This document shows, in pieces, positions 44,239 through 57,633 of a stretch of DNA of 64,000 bases; positions within the stretch are counted from its first letter, which is position 1; every line of letters begins with the position of its first letter. The notes beneath the pieces were generated by a model. It saw only the letters and a list, made by a program, of their open reading frames with translations, made no database searches and had not been told where the DNA came from. Both the position numbers and the translations under genes were made by a program. This DNA comes from Pelobates cultripes. Lineage: Eukaryota; Chordata; Amphibia; Anura; Pelobatidae. The stretch covers positions 110,163,243 to 110,227,242 of the forward strand of contig OW240915.1 of NCBI GenBank assembly GCA_933207985.1, written 5' to 3'.

Positions 44239-46356
44239 GATACTGGTGTTTTTTTTTTTTTTATGGTCTTCTGATATTGTAATTCCATACTTTGGGAAAC
44301 TGGTGCTGTATCAATGACATGCAAGGGCATTAACTGCAACTGAATGTGTGAACTGACAGCCAGATAATGCAGACCTCCGACATGAGAGTGCATCCATGAG
44401 TGCTCAGATGGCATTTTTGTTAGATTTTCATTGGTATACCTGAGAAGTAGGGCACCAGAAGAATGACACAAGGCTTTGGAACAGGGGACCCAAACTGTGC
44501 CATCTTCAGGTGTATTAATATGCCTGCATCTATTATGTAACCTGTAGAGTTCTCAGAAATTAGTGGTTTTGCTATTAGCCCACTTTGATAGCATGTCACC
44601 CTCTATCCTTGTCCATCGTCACATCTTATGGAAAAAGTAAGAAAGTGGAGAAAGTTTTGTAGTAAAACCTAAAAATGTTTTAAGAAAGTCAACAGCCCTC
44701 ATAAAAAAGATGCAATAACAAAGTAATTAATAGACCGAAACCTGAGTCCTAATTATGAGCTATATTTCTAAATTTGTGTAAGCATTAATAACATGTCCAT
44801 ATGCAAATTCTAAAATATACTGTTTTGCATTGCCTACATATCCCAAGTAGAAAGTGTGCCTCGGCTACACATGCAGACAAATATTCACTTTGAATAAGAA
44901 GTGATCAATCACTCCAACTTCCAGAATATGTGGATTTGAAGTTTTACAATTTGGATAAAGAGCTCACTCAATTACCCTAGGATCCCAAAGTTGGTCATCG
45001 AAAAACAATCAATAGTGGCATTTTCAGAATCTTGCCACATAAGTGCAGATTTAGCTTTATAAACAGAAATTGAACTTTCAGATTGTTGATCATGTGTTGT
45101 TTAACCAACCTGTTCTCATGTAAGATTACAGTGAAAATCTGCAATTTGAATGTATTTGAGGACCAACTTTGCTACTATACTGTAACAAAATAACATATTA
45201 AGCAAAAAAAAAAATATATATATATATAAATTTTTTAAAGTGGCCTCAATACCTCAATATTAGAATCAAGTGTGGTATAGTTTGGAATATTTTGTTTCCT
45301 ATTAACGACTTGTAATAGCGCTAAGTTATGTTTTACGTGGTAGCGCTAGACAATGCAGAAAAGATTTGGCTGTTGCAGAAGCTAACCTGGTACAAATGCT
45401 GCTCTAACTGATATAATCATGAAAAAACCTCAATAAAGCTTAAACATGGTAAAATAAATCAACAATTCACTTTTACCTGTGATAAACTAAAACAATTTGC
45501 AACCTTAAACTTAAATAAACACTACATTTACTGCAGGTAAATGATAATCATCATTAACATTGTTTTAACAAATTTCACATTATTTCAACTGCGCACACAT
45601 TTATTATTCAATGGCTTGAAGGATCGAAAAGTACAGCAGCAATTCACATTTCTTATCAAGTCTCAACATTTCTTTTGCAGTGGGCCCCTCAAAAATGTCC
45701 CTGGAGTTTCGAGTCCCGTTCTCCGTCCACTTCGTCATTTACTCCTAATGATGCCAGTGCACAGTGTTAGGACAGATTATAATGTCACAATTGTATTGCA
45801 AGTCTAAAATGTACTAAAATGTTGTATTACAATTCATAGATATATAAAACTATGCATTGCTCTTTGGCATAGGAGAATTCGTGGGAAGTCCTACAAAAAA
45901 ATATATATAGAATTCAGGTATAATTTCTTCCAGACAAAACACACAAAATCAACAACAAATGTAATGACATTATTTTTTCAGCATATGGAAGAATAGAATG
46001 ATATTTGGTTATTCGTTTGTCCTTTACCTTCTATAAAGCTTTAAGAGATACATACTTTTAATAGCAACATTTTTAAAGTATTAAATATACATATCACAAA
46101 AAAGGACTATGGGAAAGCATCTAAAGTAAATTAATAAAAAAACAAAAACTTTTTTACATTTTTCTTAGAAAATGCCACACTCCACATTAGCCACCTTTCT
46201 GTGCCAAATGATGCAACACTTCCAAGATTTTAAAATTATATATTAGTTTGTACATTCAAGCCATTATTTGTGTAGCTGTGTAATGATTTTAATATTCAAA
46301 TAAAATAATGAAGCCATTAAAACACAAACTAAAACTGACATGGTGCAGTCTTAATA
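44239..46356. other. Unclassified AT-rich DNA; weak exon candidate near 45.7 kb
   Basis: No element boundaries found. At 45681-45770 on the plus strand, TTTCTTTTGCAG is followed by about 30 open codons (WAPQKCPWSFESRSPSTSS then FTPNDASAQC, stop) with unusually many CpGs for the area. It could be a terminal exon but has no support beyond that. Confidence 0.2.
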
Positions 46357-46852
46357 TTAAAGAAACACATTTTAATAGTGTTGGGAATATAAAACTGTAT
46401 TCCAAATACTACACTTTCCCTCTACTTCCGCACCCCCATTGCTCAGATAGGGTTAAAATAAAGCGCCTTTTAACACTTCCACTTCCAGATTCCAGGCTCG
46501 GTCTACTCCTCCTCCGATATCAGTACAAAGGGGAACCTAATGCGCATGCCTGGGGAGTTCTGTCTCCACATTAGGCTCAATGCTTTCCTCTTGTGTTTTG
46601 CAAGATGCTGGACGTCCTCATGCATAGCGTGAGGATGTCCAGTGACGTTTCACAGAGTTAAAAACTGTGAAACTGCAGGAATCGCCTCTAGTGGCCAAAG
46701 AGCCACTAAGAGCATTCTTAACCCTGCAATGTCGACACTGCAGATTCTCTAGAACTGCAATGTTTTACATTGCAGGGTTAAGGAAACAGGGACACTGAAC
46801 CCAGACCACTTCATTGAGATGACATGGCCTCGATGCCTATAGTATTCCTTTA
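46357..46852. mobile_element. T2-type MITE, diverged
   Basis: The left end is TTAAAGAAACACATTTTAATAG; the right end is GCCTATAGTATTCCTTTAA. Internal palindromic CTGCAATGTTTTACATTGCAG and GACGTCCTCATGCATAGCGT segments. Non-coding. Confidence 0.65.
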
Positions 46853-49458
46853 AACCTAACTAATTAAACATGTATGATCTGAGTACTACTTGAAATATCC
46901 AGGAGTTGTGAGAAATACATGCACTAATTGCTAGAAACATCTTAATCTGTTGTTTGTTATCCATGTATAACTGTTAACTGATGAAACCTAGAGTACAAGT
47001 ATTTGTACATAAAGAAACCAATTTGAAGTATGACCCCCAATTCTTCAAGGTGTGTATTTGCGTCATTGCATAATCATAATATTTGCGTGTAAATGCACAA
47101 AATGTTAATTGGTGAAGCAAGTTTCTTCTGTTTGAAAAATTGTGTCCTTCCTGCGCAAAAATAAATAGCTTTCCTTACTGTTCTGAAGTATACTGTTATA
47201 CCGAACATTTACTGCTCAAAACTACAATATGCACTCAGCCACCACACACAGGAAGGATATATTGGATGTATATGAACAGACAAGAAGTGATACTTCCCTA
47301 ATATCAGTCAGCAGCTGGGTGGCCTCGTTTTGAGTGTCTAGAGAGATTTTTTTTTTTTTTTTTTTTAACTGCACAAAAAACTGTTTCACAAAAAGACCAC
47401 TTCCACCATAACCACAACAATACTCTCTATGGGTTATGGTGATTAACGTGTGCTATTAAGTTGATAGCACCTGTTTACTTTAAAATACAAAATAATACTT
47501 TGATTATGATTAATAATCTATTTGCCCTAAAAAATAGGAAAACATACTTTGTTTTCCATACTAAGTTTTCAGAAAGGTATGTATGTAATTATGTTGTGTA
47601 CCGTCAGTTTAGATTTCAAAAGCAGCTTTTTGTCCATAAGGATATGGAATGTCTACACATTATGGTCTGTCGTTTTGTAGCCTTAGAGAAATGATTTTAC
47701 AATCCCAGGAGGATGTTGACTCTTATCACACTCGTTACTCTTTATACTTAGCTTATGGTGTATTATTTACAAGTCCTTTGACTTTTCAACCAACTATTTA
47801 TGTGAGAAAAAAATTTGAGTTTGACACATTTTAAGCTCGAGGGTCATGGAATGTGTGTCATAAAAATATTTTACTGAAGGACAGGAGTCCATTAGCTACT
47901 TTTCTGTTATCCAAACCTTTTGTGCTTTGAAATGTTCTAAAGGAACACTCTAGGTCTGGTCAAAAAAATAAAAATAAATGAAAAGTATATATATTTTTTA
48001 ATTTTTTTTTTAGTTGAATAATTTTTTATTTTTTTTTAGAAAGGACTTCTTAGTATAAGTCAACAATACTTTTGTTGTGTTAGCTGCTGATCTGACTTCT
48101 GCAGCTTAGCTGATCCTTCCCTTTTCTGCCCAGATGGTTAGTGTCCGATCAAATTATTCCACAGAGACACATTTAGTTAAATAGTTATTGACAAATCAAC
48201 AAATGCAATGCTTCTCATAGAGAAGCTATAATTAAATGTCATAATACAGAGCAGCCAAGTATGGGAGAGGATTAAGCTGTGTACACATGTATAAAGCACA
48301 GCCGGCAACGAACAGGAGGGACTGTATCCGAGCACATGGAAGTAGTTCCAGTCAGGAGGTGATGGGCATTGGGTGATTTTATGAATACTTTCAAAATTAA
48401 GATGTTTTATCCACTTGCTGCTGCTATTGCTTTGACAGTTAGAGCAGGCTTCTCTGCTCTCCACTTGTGAATGGGTTTTTAATATTAGCCATTGAGTGTT
48501 TTTTATTCATATTGTATTACACTATATATTTTCTTTTATCTTGTTTACATTATATGCTTCTGAGAATATTGGAAGAGATATACCCTTATTCTGAGTCAAG
48601 TAAGTGAGTTATTCAGTGCAAGTACTTTTTCTGTTATCCACTATAAGCACTGTAATTTTTTTTTTTGGGCACTTTAATACTTTAGCACAGATTTGCTATT
48701 TTTTTGTACATAAGGTTTTTTACTGAGAAGTAATATAACACAGTGCACTTATACAATTTTTTGCACTTTAATGTTTTAGTCTGTTTTAAAGACACACTGA
48801 CCCTTTTTTCTTTTTATGATATAAAGCACAGTCAGCTTATGCTAGCAGACACACTTGTGAGTGTAAAGGGTATGCGTTCACCATCAGCATGCTGTATGTG
48901 CTGATCACGAATGCTAGTGGCAGTAAAATGTGAGCGTCACTGACACAAAGTCCACTGTCTGTCAATCTACTAAGGATCCACTCAGGTCTGGTGTCAGTAT
49001 GAAATTAAGAAGTTACAAAAGAGGTCCATTCTTTATCTGCTAAACAGGCAAGTATGAACGTCATTGGTGATTAGAAGCTGGAAGATACTGGAGGGTCTGA
49101 GTCACACACGGAAGGGTAAAATACGACGAGCTTTAGAAACTACTTGGTGAATGAAAGGGATGCTATGATAGCAGCATGGCTAGGACACCTGAAACATATA
49201 GAGAGTTAATTCTCTGGATATTGAAGGACATAAGGAGATGCTGTAAAACAATATGGATATACTAAGAATTCCAAAAAGAGATCTAAGTTATATGAAGGGT
49301 TATAAAATATTAGGTTTTCGATCATGGTTCAAATTGATTAGAACAAAGGGAACAGTTAAACCATTTAACTAAGATAAAATAGCTGTGGTGCTTAGAATGT
49401 CTACTTCATTTGTTAATATAAATTACAGTACAAATAGTACATACAAAGGAATAATTAC
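46853..49458. other. Unclassified; one possible T2 left end
   Basis: CTAAAGGAACACTCTAGGTC at 47938 looks like a T2 left terminus without a matching right end. 47350-47367 and 48000-48040 are T-runs. 48177-48464 has an open minus-strand frame without motifs. No gene called. Confidence 0.35.
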
Positions 49459-49681
49459 CTGGCATTACAATGGTTTCTTGTGCTACAGGATCCGCACTTA
49501 ATGACAGCCTTCCACCTTTGGCTAATCTATCACACAGTAAAGTGATGTGTCTCTTTAATCTAGATGTATCTTTAGGAATGTGCAGTTGACTAGTAAGGTT
49601 TAGGGCCTGGTCCTTGGAACTTTTAGATAGACAAGTTCTTAGAAGGTGAGAAACTGCTGCATCCACAGACTCTTCCCATCC
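49459..49681 (-). CDS. Candidate internal exon of an unidentified gene
   Basis: The minus strand carries 74 open codons plus one base (223 nt) between an acceptor (TTTTATGTACAG at 49682-49693) and a donor (GCCAG/GTAATT at 49458). The reading begins GWEESVDAAVSHLLRTC and continues through LHIPKDTSRLKRHITLLC, DRLAKGGRLSLSADP and QETIVMP. Composition and amino-acid pattern (alternating helix-like Leu, charged residues, no low complexity) look coding, unlike the surrounding DNA. I could not name the family, and found no partner exon within several kb on either side. It could belong to a gene whose other exons lie beyond the window. Confidence 0.4.
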
Positions 49682-52600
49682 CTGTACATAAAACAAAAGG
49701 CCTAGGTTATTAATGAAATGGACTTAATTCATGTAAACAATTCCTTGTAACAAACTTTAGCACTCTAAAGTTAAAATATATGTTATTCAATACATTTCAT
49801 GTAAAACTAGAATCTTCAGCATGGTGTTGACACACTTAAAGCAGTGCTAACGTGTCAACATTTTCTCTACTTTCATAATGAAGAAGTTTTTAATAGTTAT
49901 AATATACAATATGCAATATATATGAGATAATCCACATATAGTAATTTGATAGGTTTTAGATCTTATATAGAAAGTCTAGAGGAAGAGGAGTCAACTTGGT
50001 ATATAACATAAAAAGAGGATGGATAAACATATCTACTTATTCAGCATCTTAAGTGCCAAGGACCAAGAATCTGCATAGCAACAATCCATTGACAACATGG
50101 AGCTCACTTTTCTGTCATGGATGATTATAGTAATCTTAAATGGACACAGATTTTATAATACAGTGTCTTTATGCTGCCAATGGTACATTGTCAGGTGGTA
50201 ATGCTGTAGAGGCATATGAACAAACCAGAATTGTTTAACCACTCCGATAAATGTTTACAGAAAATGGGCTGACAAGGCAGTTACGCAGCAAAGGTTTCCT
50301 TACAGTCGAACTACCACAGGGAGAGCTTCAGTGTGAGTACTAGTATACCCCACCAATAGCTAGAGCACTATTCCAAGCTAAGTAGCTGGGGAGAGAATAG
50401 TTTTGCTACATATATCTCTTCATTTAATGGCAATTGAGGTTATACACTTTTTACTAACTTTACAATTAGAGAAAGAGGAGGTAATTTAGTTGGATTAAAC
50501 AGTATTTAGACTTACCGAGTTTAGGACATTTAGAGTTACTTTAACCTTAAAAATCCCTAACCTTGACTATGTTGATGTTTGGTCAGTATGTGGTGTAACT
50601 TTCCATTGATATCGCGTGCCCCATACGTCCATGTCTAACGTTAATCTGGGGCTCTCTTCGGAGCACTGAATTATGACTTCTGATGGTAGTTGTCATCTGA
50701 TACCATGTGCACTGTGACAATGTTAAAGTAATGTAACTGATATGACGACAGGCGACATTTCGCCTTCATACTTAGACCCAACTGCAGGGATAAAATGTAA
50801 ATGCCTGTACTCTGTGAAAATTGTACAATATGTGAACTGTAATTTACTATAATAATTGCGAGCTTGATTACATACTGGGAGCCTTGGGCACTGTGAAATT
50901 GTATTCCTAAAGAAATGCATGTCTTTTGTACCTTATAAAATAAAAAAATAAAAAAAATAATAATCCCTAACCTTAAATAAACCAAAACTAAAAATACCCT
51001 TACCACTAAACCTATCTTGAAAACACATAACCCTGAAGATCCATATACTAAATATAATAAACCATAATAATAATAGTAATAATATAAAATGAAAGTGTAT
51101 ATGTAATGTAAACTTTACTTACCTTAAATCATCCTCAAATACACTGAATGTATCACAATTCACCAGAGATACCTGATGTATTCAATGTAAACCGTCTAGA
51201 TATGCCTTAAACTTTAATGGTGTTACTCTTCTTGTAACACCCACCTCCAGTCTGTCCTTCATTCTACCCAGTCTCTTATGTGACCTCCTCATTGCCCCAT
51301 AACCTCACTAGCAGTGCCAGCCATAGAGTTACCATAGCGGTGTATGTGCTGTACGTGTGTGTGGAGAGCAGAACGACCACCTGTGCAAGGTCTTGCTCTT
51401 CCTTGTCAGTAAATTCTACGACAGACAATGCCAAAGAATTGATTAAAAGGGAAAAGTAAAACCCTATTTTTAAATCTGCTAGCATGAGATAGAATTGTCT
51501 GTTCTTTCAAAAGAGCATAAGTTATAAAAAACATAACAGGTACACTTTAACAACTCCTGCCTCAGGACTATGGGCCCTGCAAGATACACTGTTAAATACA
51601 CTATAAAAGGCTCTGTGCGTGTGATTTGGGATTATATTTTTCGGGAACTGAACAACCGCACGAACCAGAGACAACCTATGTGCTTGTTAAATCCAATTCA
51701 CACCTTGTAACGAGTTCCACTGCAGTTTTCTAATTGTTCGTCTGGGTTGCCACAATTCGTATGAATGACCACAAGGTAGTGGTCATCTTGTTTGCATGAA
51801 CGCAGGCAGCTGTGTATGGTCGTTGAGTTCATGGAACTGAAATTAGACTCAAACTCCTGAACATGGCTGGACTTCCATAATCGCCTGCGTTCGGTTCTAT
51901 ACAACTTAGAAGGGCACTGCTCGGTGGAATCATTCCCACGAATGAGGTAAACAAGCTACACGCTGTAATTATATCTTATGTTCGGTATTTTATGCACTTT
52001 TATACTCCTGAAAGAGACCGACAGTTAGCACTGATTTCATGGAACTGTTTTGGGCATTGGACCATGTTCAAATAATTGACTTCCATGGAAAAACCGAACC
52101 ACTGAACCGATCTGGGTGATATTTGGAGATGTTGGTCACCCAGATCGGGGCTATCTGAGAATGTAACTTTTGCGGTGTTTCTATGGATTTTGGGGGTACT
52201 TTTGGGATGTTTGTAAATTGTATGTTTTTTGTACCTGAGAGATAATCTAATTATATGTTTGCTTCTCAGATAATTATCTCTCAGGCACAAAGGACCATGG
52301 GAGGGATTTCGCTGTATTTTTGTATTGGAAACCCGTTGCATGGGCTATTACATAAAATACCATGTGTGGCCCTGAATGAAACAGTTGGCTTTCCAGCATT
52401 AAGCCTTGGCTCATGTGTGTGTGGGGGGGGAGGGTGGAGGGGTAGATTGCTCTACTGCTCTTTGGATTACTATATTCTTTTGGAGGGGAGGTCTTCCCAC
52501 TGGGAGCTAGATCCAGGTGTTTGTCCAGGGTGGGAAGGGACGGCGAGACCCCAGCCAAGCTGCGGCATCTAAGGGGATTATGATGATTATGGTGTCCAGT

Positions 52601-52726
52601 GCACTGCATATAGTACTTGTGATACTAGTAAGCGCAATTGGCAGAGGTACCAGAAAATGGAAGAATATGTTTTTTTGAGATTTATATTTTTGGACATCAG
52701 GCTGCTCGGCATAGTTGACACAACAT
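49682..52726. other. Unclassified AT-rich DNA
   Basis: No gene or complete element recognised. 51600-52060 has weak similarity in style to the LTR at 33.5 kb (GAACGCAGGCAGCTGTGTAT, CATGGAACTGAAATTAGACTC), but I could not define ends. CTGAGAGATAAT at 52237 and ATTATCTCTCAG at 52271 form a short hairpin. Confidence 0.35.
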
Positions 52727-52730
52727 TTAA

Positions 52731-54835
52731 CCCCTTAAGGACTGGACTGTTTTTGCGATGTTGTACATTTGCGACCAGGAATATTTTTACACTTTTGTGG
52801 TGTTTGTGTTTGGCTGTAATTTTCCGCTTTCTCATTTACTGTTCCCATACAAATTATATATTGTTTTTTCAGGACAAAAGGGGCTTTCTTTACATACCAT
52901 TATTTATATAATCTCATGTATTTTAATTTAAAAAAAATAAAAAAATATGATGAAAAATTGAAAAAATACATGTTTTTTGACTTTTACTTGAAAAATCTTT
53001 TACTCATCTACAAAAGCGAATGAAAAAAACTGCTAAATAGATTCCAAATTTTGTCCTGAGTTTAAAAATACCTAGTGTTTACGCGCTTTTTTGCTTTTTG
53101 TTGCATGTTATAGGGCTATAGGTACAAGTAGGATATTGCGGTTTCAAAACATACATTTTTAAAATTTATCAATAGTGACATTGTAACACTATTATCTGTC
53201 ATAAATCTCTGAATAACACCCCACATGTACATATTTTTAAAGTAGACAACCCAGGGTATTCAATATGGGGTATGTCCAGTCTTTTTTAGTAGCCACTTAG
53301 TCGAAAACACTGGCCAAAGTAAGTATTCATATTTGTTTGTGTGTGAAAAAAGTAAAAAAACTAAATTGAACGCTAATTTTGGCCAGTGTTTGTGACCAAG
53401 TGGTTACTAAAAAAGACTGGACATACCCCATTTGCAATACCTTGGGTTGTCTTCTTTGCAAATGGTATGCCATCATGGGGGTAATTCTCATTCCTGGGCT
53501 ACCATACGCTCTCAAAGGCAACGTAACCAACCTGGCCATTTTCAATGTAAAATATTTGACCCATATATTTGACCTTGTAACTTTCAAAAATGCTATAAAA
53601 CCTGTACATGGGGGGTACTGTTTTACTCAGGAGACATCGCTGAACACAAATATTAGTGTTTAAAAACTGGAAAACGTATCATAACAATTATATCATCAGT
53701 AAAAAGTGCTGTTTGTGTGTGAAAATGCAAAAAAAGTCACTTTCACTGACAATATCATCGCTGTGATATGTTTTACTGTTGTGAATCACTAATATTTGTG
53801 TTCAGCGAAGTCTCCCGAGTAAAACAGTACCCCCCATGTACAGGTTTTAGGGTGTCGTAGAACGTTACAGGGTAAAATACAGTGCTAGCAAATTAAATTC
53901 TCTGGAATTTCGGCCTGGGTTGGCAGGCAGGTCCCTCAAATTGCAATCAATAAAATTACTGAATTATGTAAAAATATTACATAAATACGCACGTAGAATC
54001 TAAATATATATGCATATTTATATATTTGAAGTCTACGTGTATATTTATATAATTATTTATGTAATTTTGTATATGGACGTATGTATATTTCTTATTATTT
54101 TATTTATTTTTATATACATAGATATATATACAAATTCATTCTAAGTGTATTTTGATATAAATATATATATATTAATTTTAAAATAGTTAGAATAAAATTT
54201 CATATAGCTATATAATTTTTTTAAATTTTTTTATTATTTAAAATTTTTTTTATTTAATTTAAATTACTTATTATTTATATTTTATAATAATATATATATA
54301 CAATATATATAGTTATTATATTATATATATACGTGTGTAATTTAATTATAAGTGTATTTTTATATTAATATAAGTACATATTAATATAAAAATACACTTA
54401 GTATGACATTATATACATGATATATAGACATATATTATATGGTATAATATATGTCTATATATCATATATACACATATATAATTATTTTATTTTTTTTAAT
54501 TAACACTAACTTTAATTTTTTATTGATTTTACACTAGCAGGGAGACTGCCTGTCAGTACAGGCAGTCCCCCTGCAGGCAGACACATGGACACCTATTGTG
54601 ACCATGTGATCGCTGTGTTAAGCGATCACATGGCCACAGGGGTCCTAATCTGCCGTGGGGAGACTGTCTGGGCTGCAGGCAGTCTCCCCACAACCGGAGG
54701 AACACTGATCGCCGCCGGGGGAACGACGGCGATCAGGTAAGTACCCCCAGACCGTTAGGACGGTTCAGGACCGTCATCGGTCGGCAAGGCAAAAATGCAG
54801 ATGACGGTCCTGAACCGTCCTCGGTCCTTAAGGGG
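52731..54835. mobile_element. Non-autonomous piggyBac-type element (TTAA), copy 2
   Basis: A 2,105-bp sister of 29414-32632. TTAA borders (52727-52730 and 54836-54839), left end CCCCTTAAGGACTGGACTG, right end CGGTCCTTAAGGGG. It lacks the two insertions seen in copy 1. The right subterminal part carries repeated GGACGGTTCAGGACCGTC-type palindromes, analogous to the paired palindromes of the autonomous-looking piggyBac copies here. Confidence 0.8.
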
Positions 54836-54956
54836 TTAAATATTGAGTCAATGTTCCTCTATCATCAATCCCAGTGTTAGCGCAGTAACTACATGACAGG
54901 AGGCTTCATATTTTGCATTAACTTTCTTTACTTACTCCATAACAGCAAAGCATATA

Positions 54957-55130
54957 CAGGTGATACTCGAAAAATTTAAATATCGTGCAAAAGTTCATTT
55001 ATTTCAGTAATGCAACGTAAAAGGGGAAACTAATATATGAGATAGACACATAACATGCAAAGCAAGATAGTTCAAGCCGTGATTTGTCATAAATGCGATG
55101 TTTATTGCTTACAGCTCATGAAAACCCCAT
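54957..55130. mobile_element. Tc1 left inverted repeat, solo
   Basis: CAGGTGATACTCGAAAAATT to GCTCATGAAAACCCCAT matches the left ~170 bp of the Tc1 element at 40656. It stops abruptly at the DIRS remnant. Confidence 0.8.
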
Positions 55131-56478
55131 AGAACAAGAATTGCGCGAGCTATGGGCAAAGGGCGCCATTCAACCCACCTCGGAACATGGAGGTTTTTTT
55201 TAAAGCAACATATTTCTGGTGCGAAAAAAGACGGGATAATTCCTCCCAGTCATCAATTTACGGGATCTGAACGCTCATGTCGTTTATCGTCACTTCAAGA
55301 TGAAAGGCATCCAATTATTACGAGACCTCCTCCAGGAAGCGTACTGGTTCACCCATTTGGACCTCAAAGGTGCTTACCTCTCGGTCCCGATGCACGTAGA
55401 CAGTCGCCCTTTCCTACAATTTCTACGGAACAACACCCCGTGGCAATTCACTTGCCTTCCATTCGACCTCAGTTCAGGTCCATGGTGCTTTACGAAGATC
55501 CTGAAACCAGTAGTAGCACACCTTCCAAAACATGGGATTCGTTGTATAATCTACTTGGATGAAATTCTGCTGTTTTTAGTCCAAATACAGCAAGTGTCTC
55601 ACTCAACTTACGCAGTGGAGTTGTTGGAATCCCTGGGCTTAAGCGGACATCCTCCGAGCGGCAGACTGGTCAGAAGCATTAAAATTGCAAAATATAAAGC
55701 CTCCTGTCACATTGTAAAATTGAAGATTATGCTATCTTTAGTGTAATAATAATCTTAATTTTAGTAATGACAGGAGGCAAATATTTCCTCCCACTGGTTT
55801 CTCTTTCAGATCCCCCCCTTTTATCCTATATTTTCACTAACTCTGGATTATCTGTTAAGATCTGTTTGGATGTTACTCTTCATTGTCTTTATATATTTTG
55901 TTTGCTTAGTTTATTTACTATAGTCGTTAGAGTCTATCTTAGTTTATTCCTATTTAGTGATAGAATTTGTCCCGTGATAGAATTTGTCCCATTACTATTT
56001 TCGATTAGCATTATTCTACTGCATTCTAGTATTGATAGATTATATACTGTTGCTTAGTATTTAGCAGATGCCTATTAGTATGGACACTTGTTTGTTTACG
56101 GCTCACCTTCCATATGACTAACACCTCTTATCTTCTCTTTCAGCTTAACTTGATTCATCACTCATGCTGTTGGATTGGTTTCCATCGCTGGTGTCTACAC
56201 TTCATCCTGTGGAATGATTTCCTTGTTCTACCTGACTTTTCACAGACATTTCTTTCAATCTCTGTTATAATGTTAAATGTTTTTTCTTATGTGACATGTG
56301 ATGTCGCTTGGACAAGAGGAAGTGCCTCAGTGGGAGGGGCCTGTTATACCATATCCTTGTCTCTGATTGGTTCTTTTTTTATATATATATCCTTTGCTGC
56401 TATGGAGTAAGTAGAGAAAGTTAATGCAAAATATTAAGATTATTAGTACACTAAAGCTAGCAAAATCTTTAATTGAGT
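55131..56478 (+). pseudogene. DIRS-type retrotransposon remnant (reverse transcriptase plus 3' inverted arms)
   Basis: The plus-strand reading gives ELRELWAKGAIQPT, LNAHVVYRHFKMKGIQLLRD, FTHLDLKGAYLSVPM (usual LDLKDAY), WQFTCLPFDLSSGPWCF (usual LPFGLSSAP) and CIIYLDEILLF (usual YLDD). These fit the DIRS reverse transcriptase, with catalytic and structural changes and at least two frameshifts. A deletion then leads straight to ADILRAADWSEALK, which resembles the tyrosine-recombinase end. GATTATGCTATCTTTAGTGT at about 55725 recurs inverted at 56432-56470 as ACACTAAAGCTAGCAAAATC type. Such inverted arms are characteristic of DIRS elements, which lack LTRs and integrate by recombinase. Inactive. 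Confidence 0.75.
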
Positions 56479-56931
56479 CACACTGCACATTTTAAGGTTA
56501 GTGTTGGGGTTATGCATAAGCTTTGGTGGAGGGCATTGGGGGCTGAAGCCCAGGATGTGAGACTTTTCAGTCCCAGATCTCTTCTGATAACTGAAGGGTC
56601 AGAAGCATAATAGCCTTGCTTTAATTATTTATTATTCTTCATTACAATGTATTGTACTCAATGCAGCTGCCTGATAAAAAAAAAAAGAAAGGTCACTAGT
56701 GCAGTGCTCTGCAGGGGGTGCTGGGAACATACCTTTGCTGCATATTCCTGTATTAGTTAGGTATCATGGCAGGATATTAAATATCTGACTGTTTAGCATG
56801 TGCTTGTTTTCAGCAATGTTTTCAGTGACATCCTGGAGAGCATAAGCAGTGCACTGTTTATTAGTAGGAAAGAGGGGACACAAAATATGCAGCAGGAATA
56901 TGTGATGACATATCTCCGCCTATCTGATAGT

Positions 56932-57478
56932 GTAGAATGGACAGAATAAAAGAGAGAAGTGACAGAATGAAGGGACAGAATAAAAGAGAGAAGGGACAGA
57001 ATAAAGAGAGACAGGATAAAAGAGAGAAGGGACAAAATAAAAGCGAGAATGGACAGAATAAAAGAGAAGTGACAGAATAACAGAGAGAAGGGACAGAATA
57101 AAGAGAGGCAGGATAAAAGAGAAGGGACAGAGAGAAGGGACAGAATAATAGAGAGAAGGGACAGAATAAAGAGAGAATAAAAGAGAAGGGGCAGAATAAA
57201 AGAGAAGGGGCAGAATAAAGAGAGACAGAATAAAAGAGAGAAAGGGCAGAATAAAAGAGAGAAGGGACAGAATAAAGAGAGACAGAATAAAAGAGAGAAG
57301 GGACAGAATAAAAGAGAGAAGGGACAGAATAATAGAGAGAAGGGACAGAATGAATGGACAGAATAAAAGAGAGAAGGGACAGAATAAAAGAGAGAAGGGA
57401 CAGAATGAATGGACAGAATAAAAGAGAGAAGTGACAGAATGAAGGGACAGAATGAAGAGAGACAGAATAAAGAGATGA
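56932..57478. repeat. ~21-bp purine-rich minisatellite
   Basis: About 25 imperfect units of GGGACAGAATAAAAGAGAGA. The 247-codon minus-strand frame through it (LLSFILSL type) is an artefact of the repeat. Confidence 0.93.
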
Positions 57479-57481
57479 AAT

Positions 57482-57633
57482 TAAAAGTATGCCTCTTGCA
57501 ATACATTTTGCATAAAATAGTTAATTTGTATTTCATTTTAATGGTTCAAAGAATGTCAAGCAAAAGGGTCAGCCTTCACGCATGTTCACTTCATCAAATC
57601 TGGCCCTCTTTGAAAAATGTTTGGACACCCCTG
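57482..57633. mobile_element. hAT-type right terminus
   Basis: The reverse complement begins CAGGGGTGTCCAAACATTTT, followed by TCAAAGAGGGCCAGATTTGA, a familiar hAT end in vertebrates. No matching left end was found near 56.5-56.9 kb, so the element is truncated or the minisatellite replaced its body. Confidence 0.65.

Noticed and set aside
51276..51485. 69-codon minus-strand frame with hydrophobic stretch
   Set aside because: Considered as an exon, but boundaries do not fit donor or acceptor consensus and the sequence looks repeat-derived.
56793..57536. 247-codon hydrophobic minus-strand frame
   Set aside because: Artefact of the 21-bp minisatellite; periodic LLSFILS translation mimics membrane segments.
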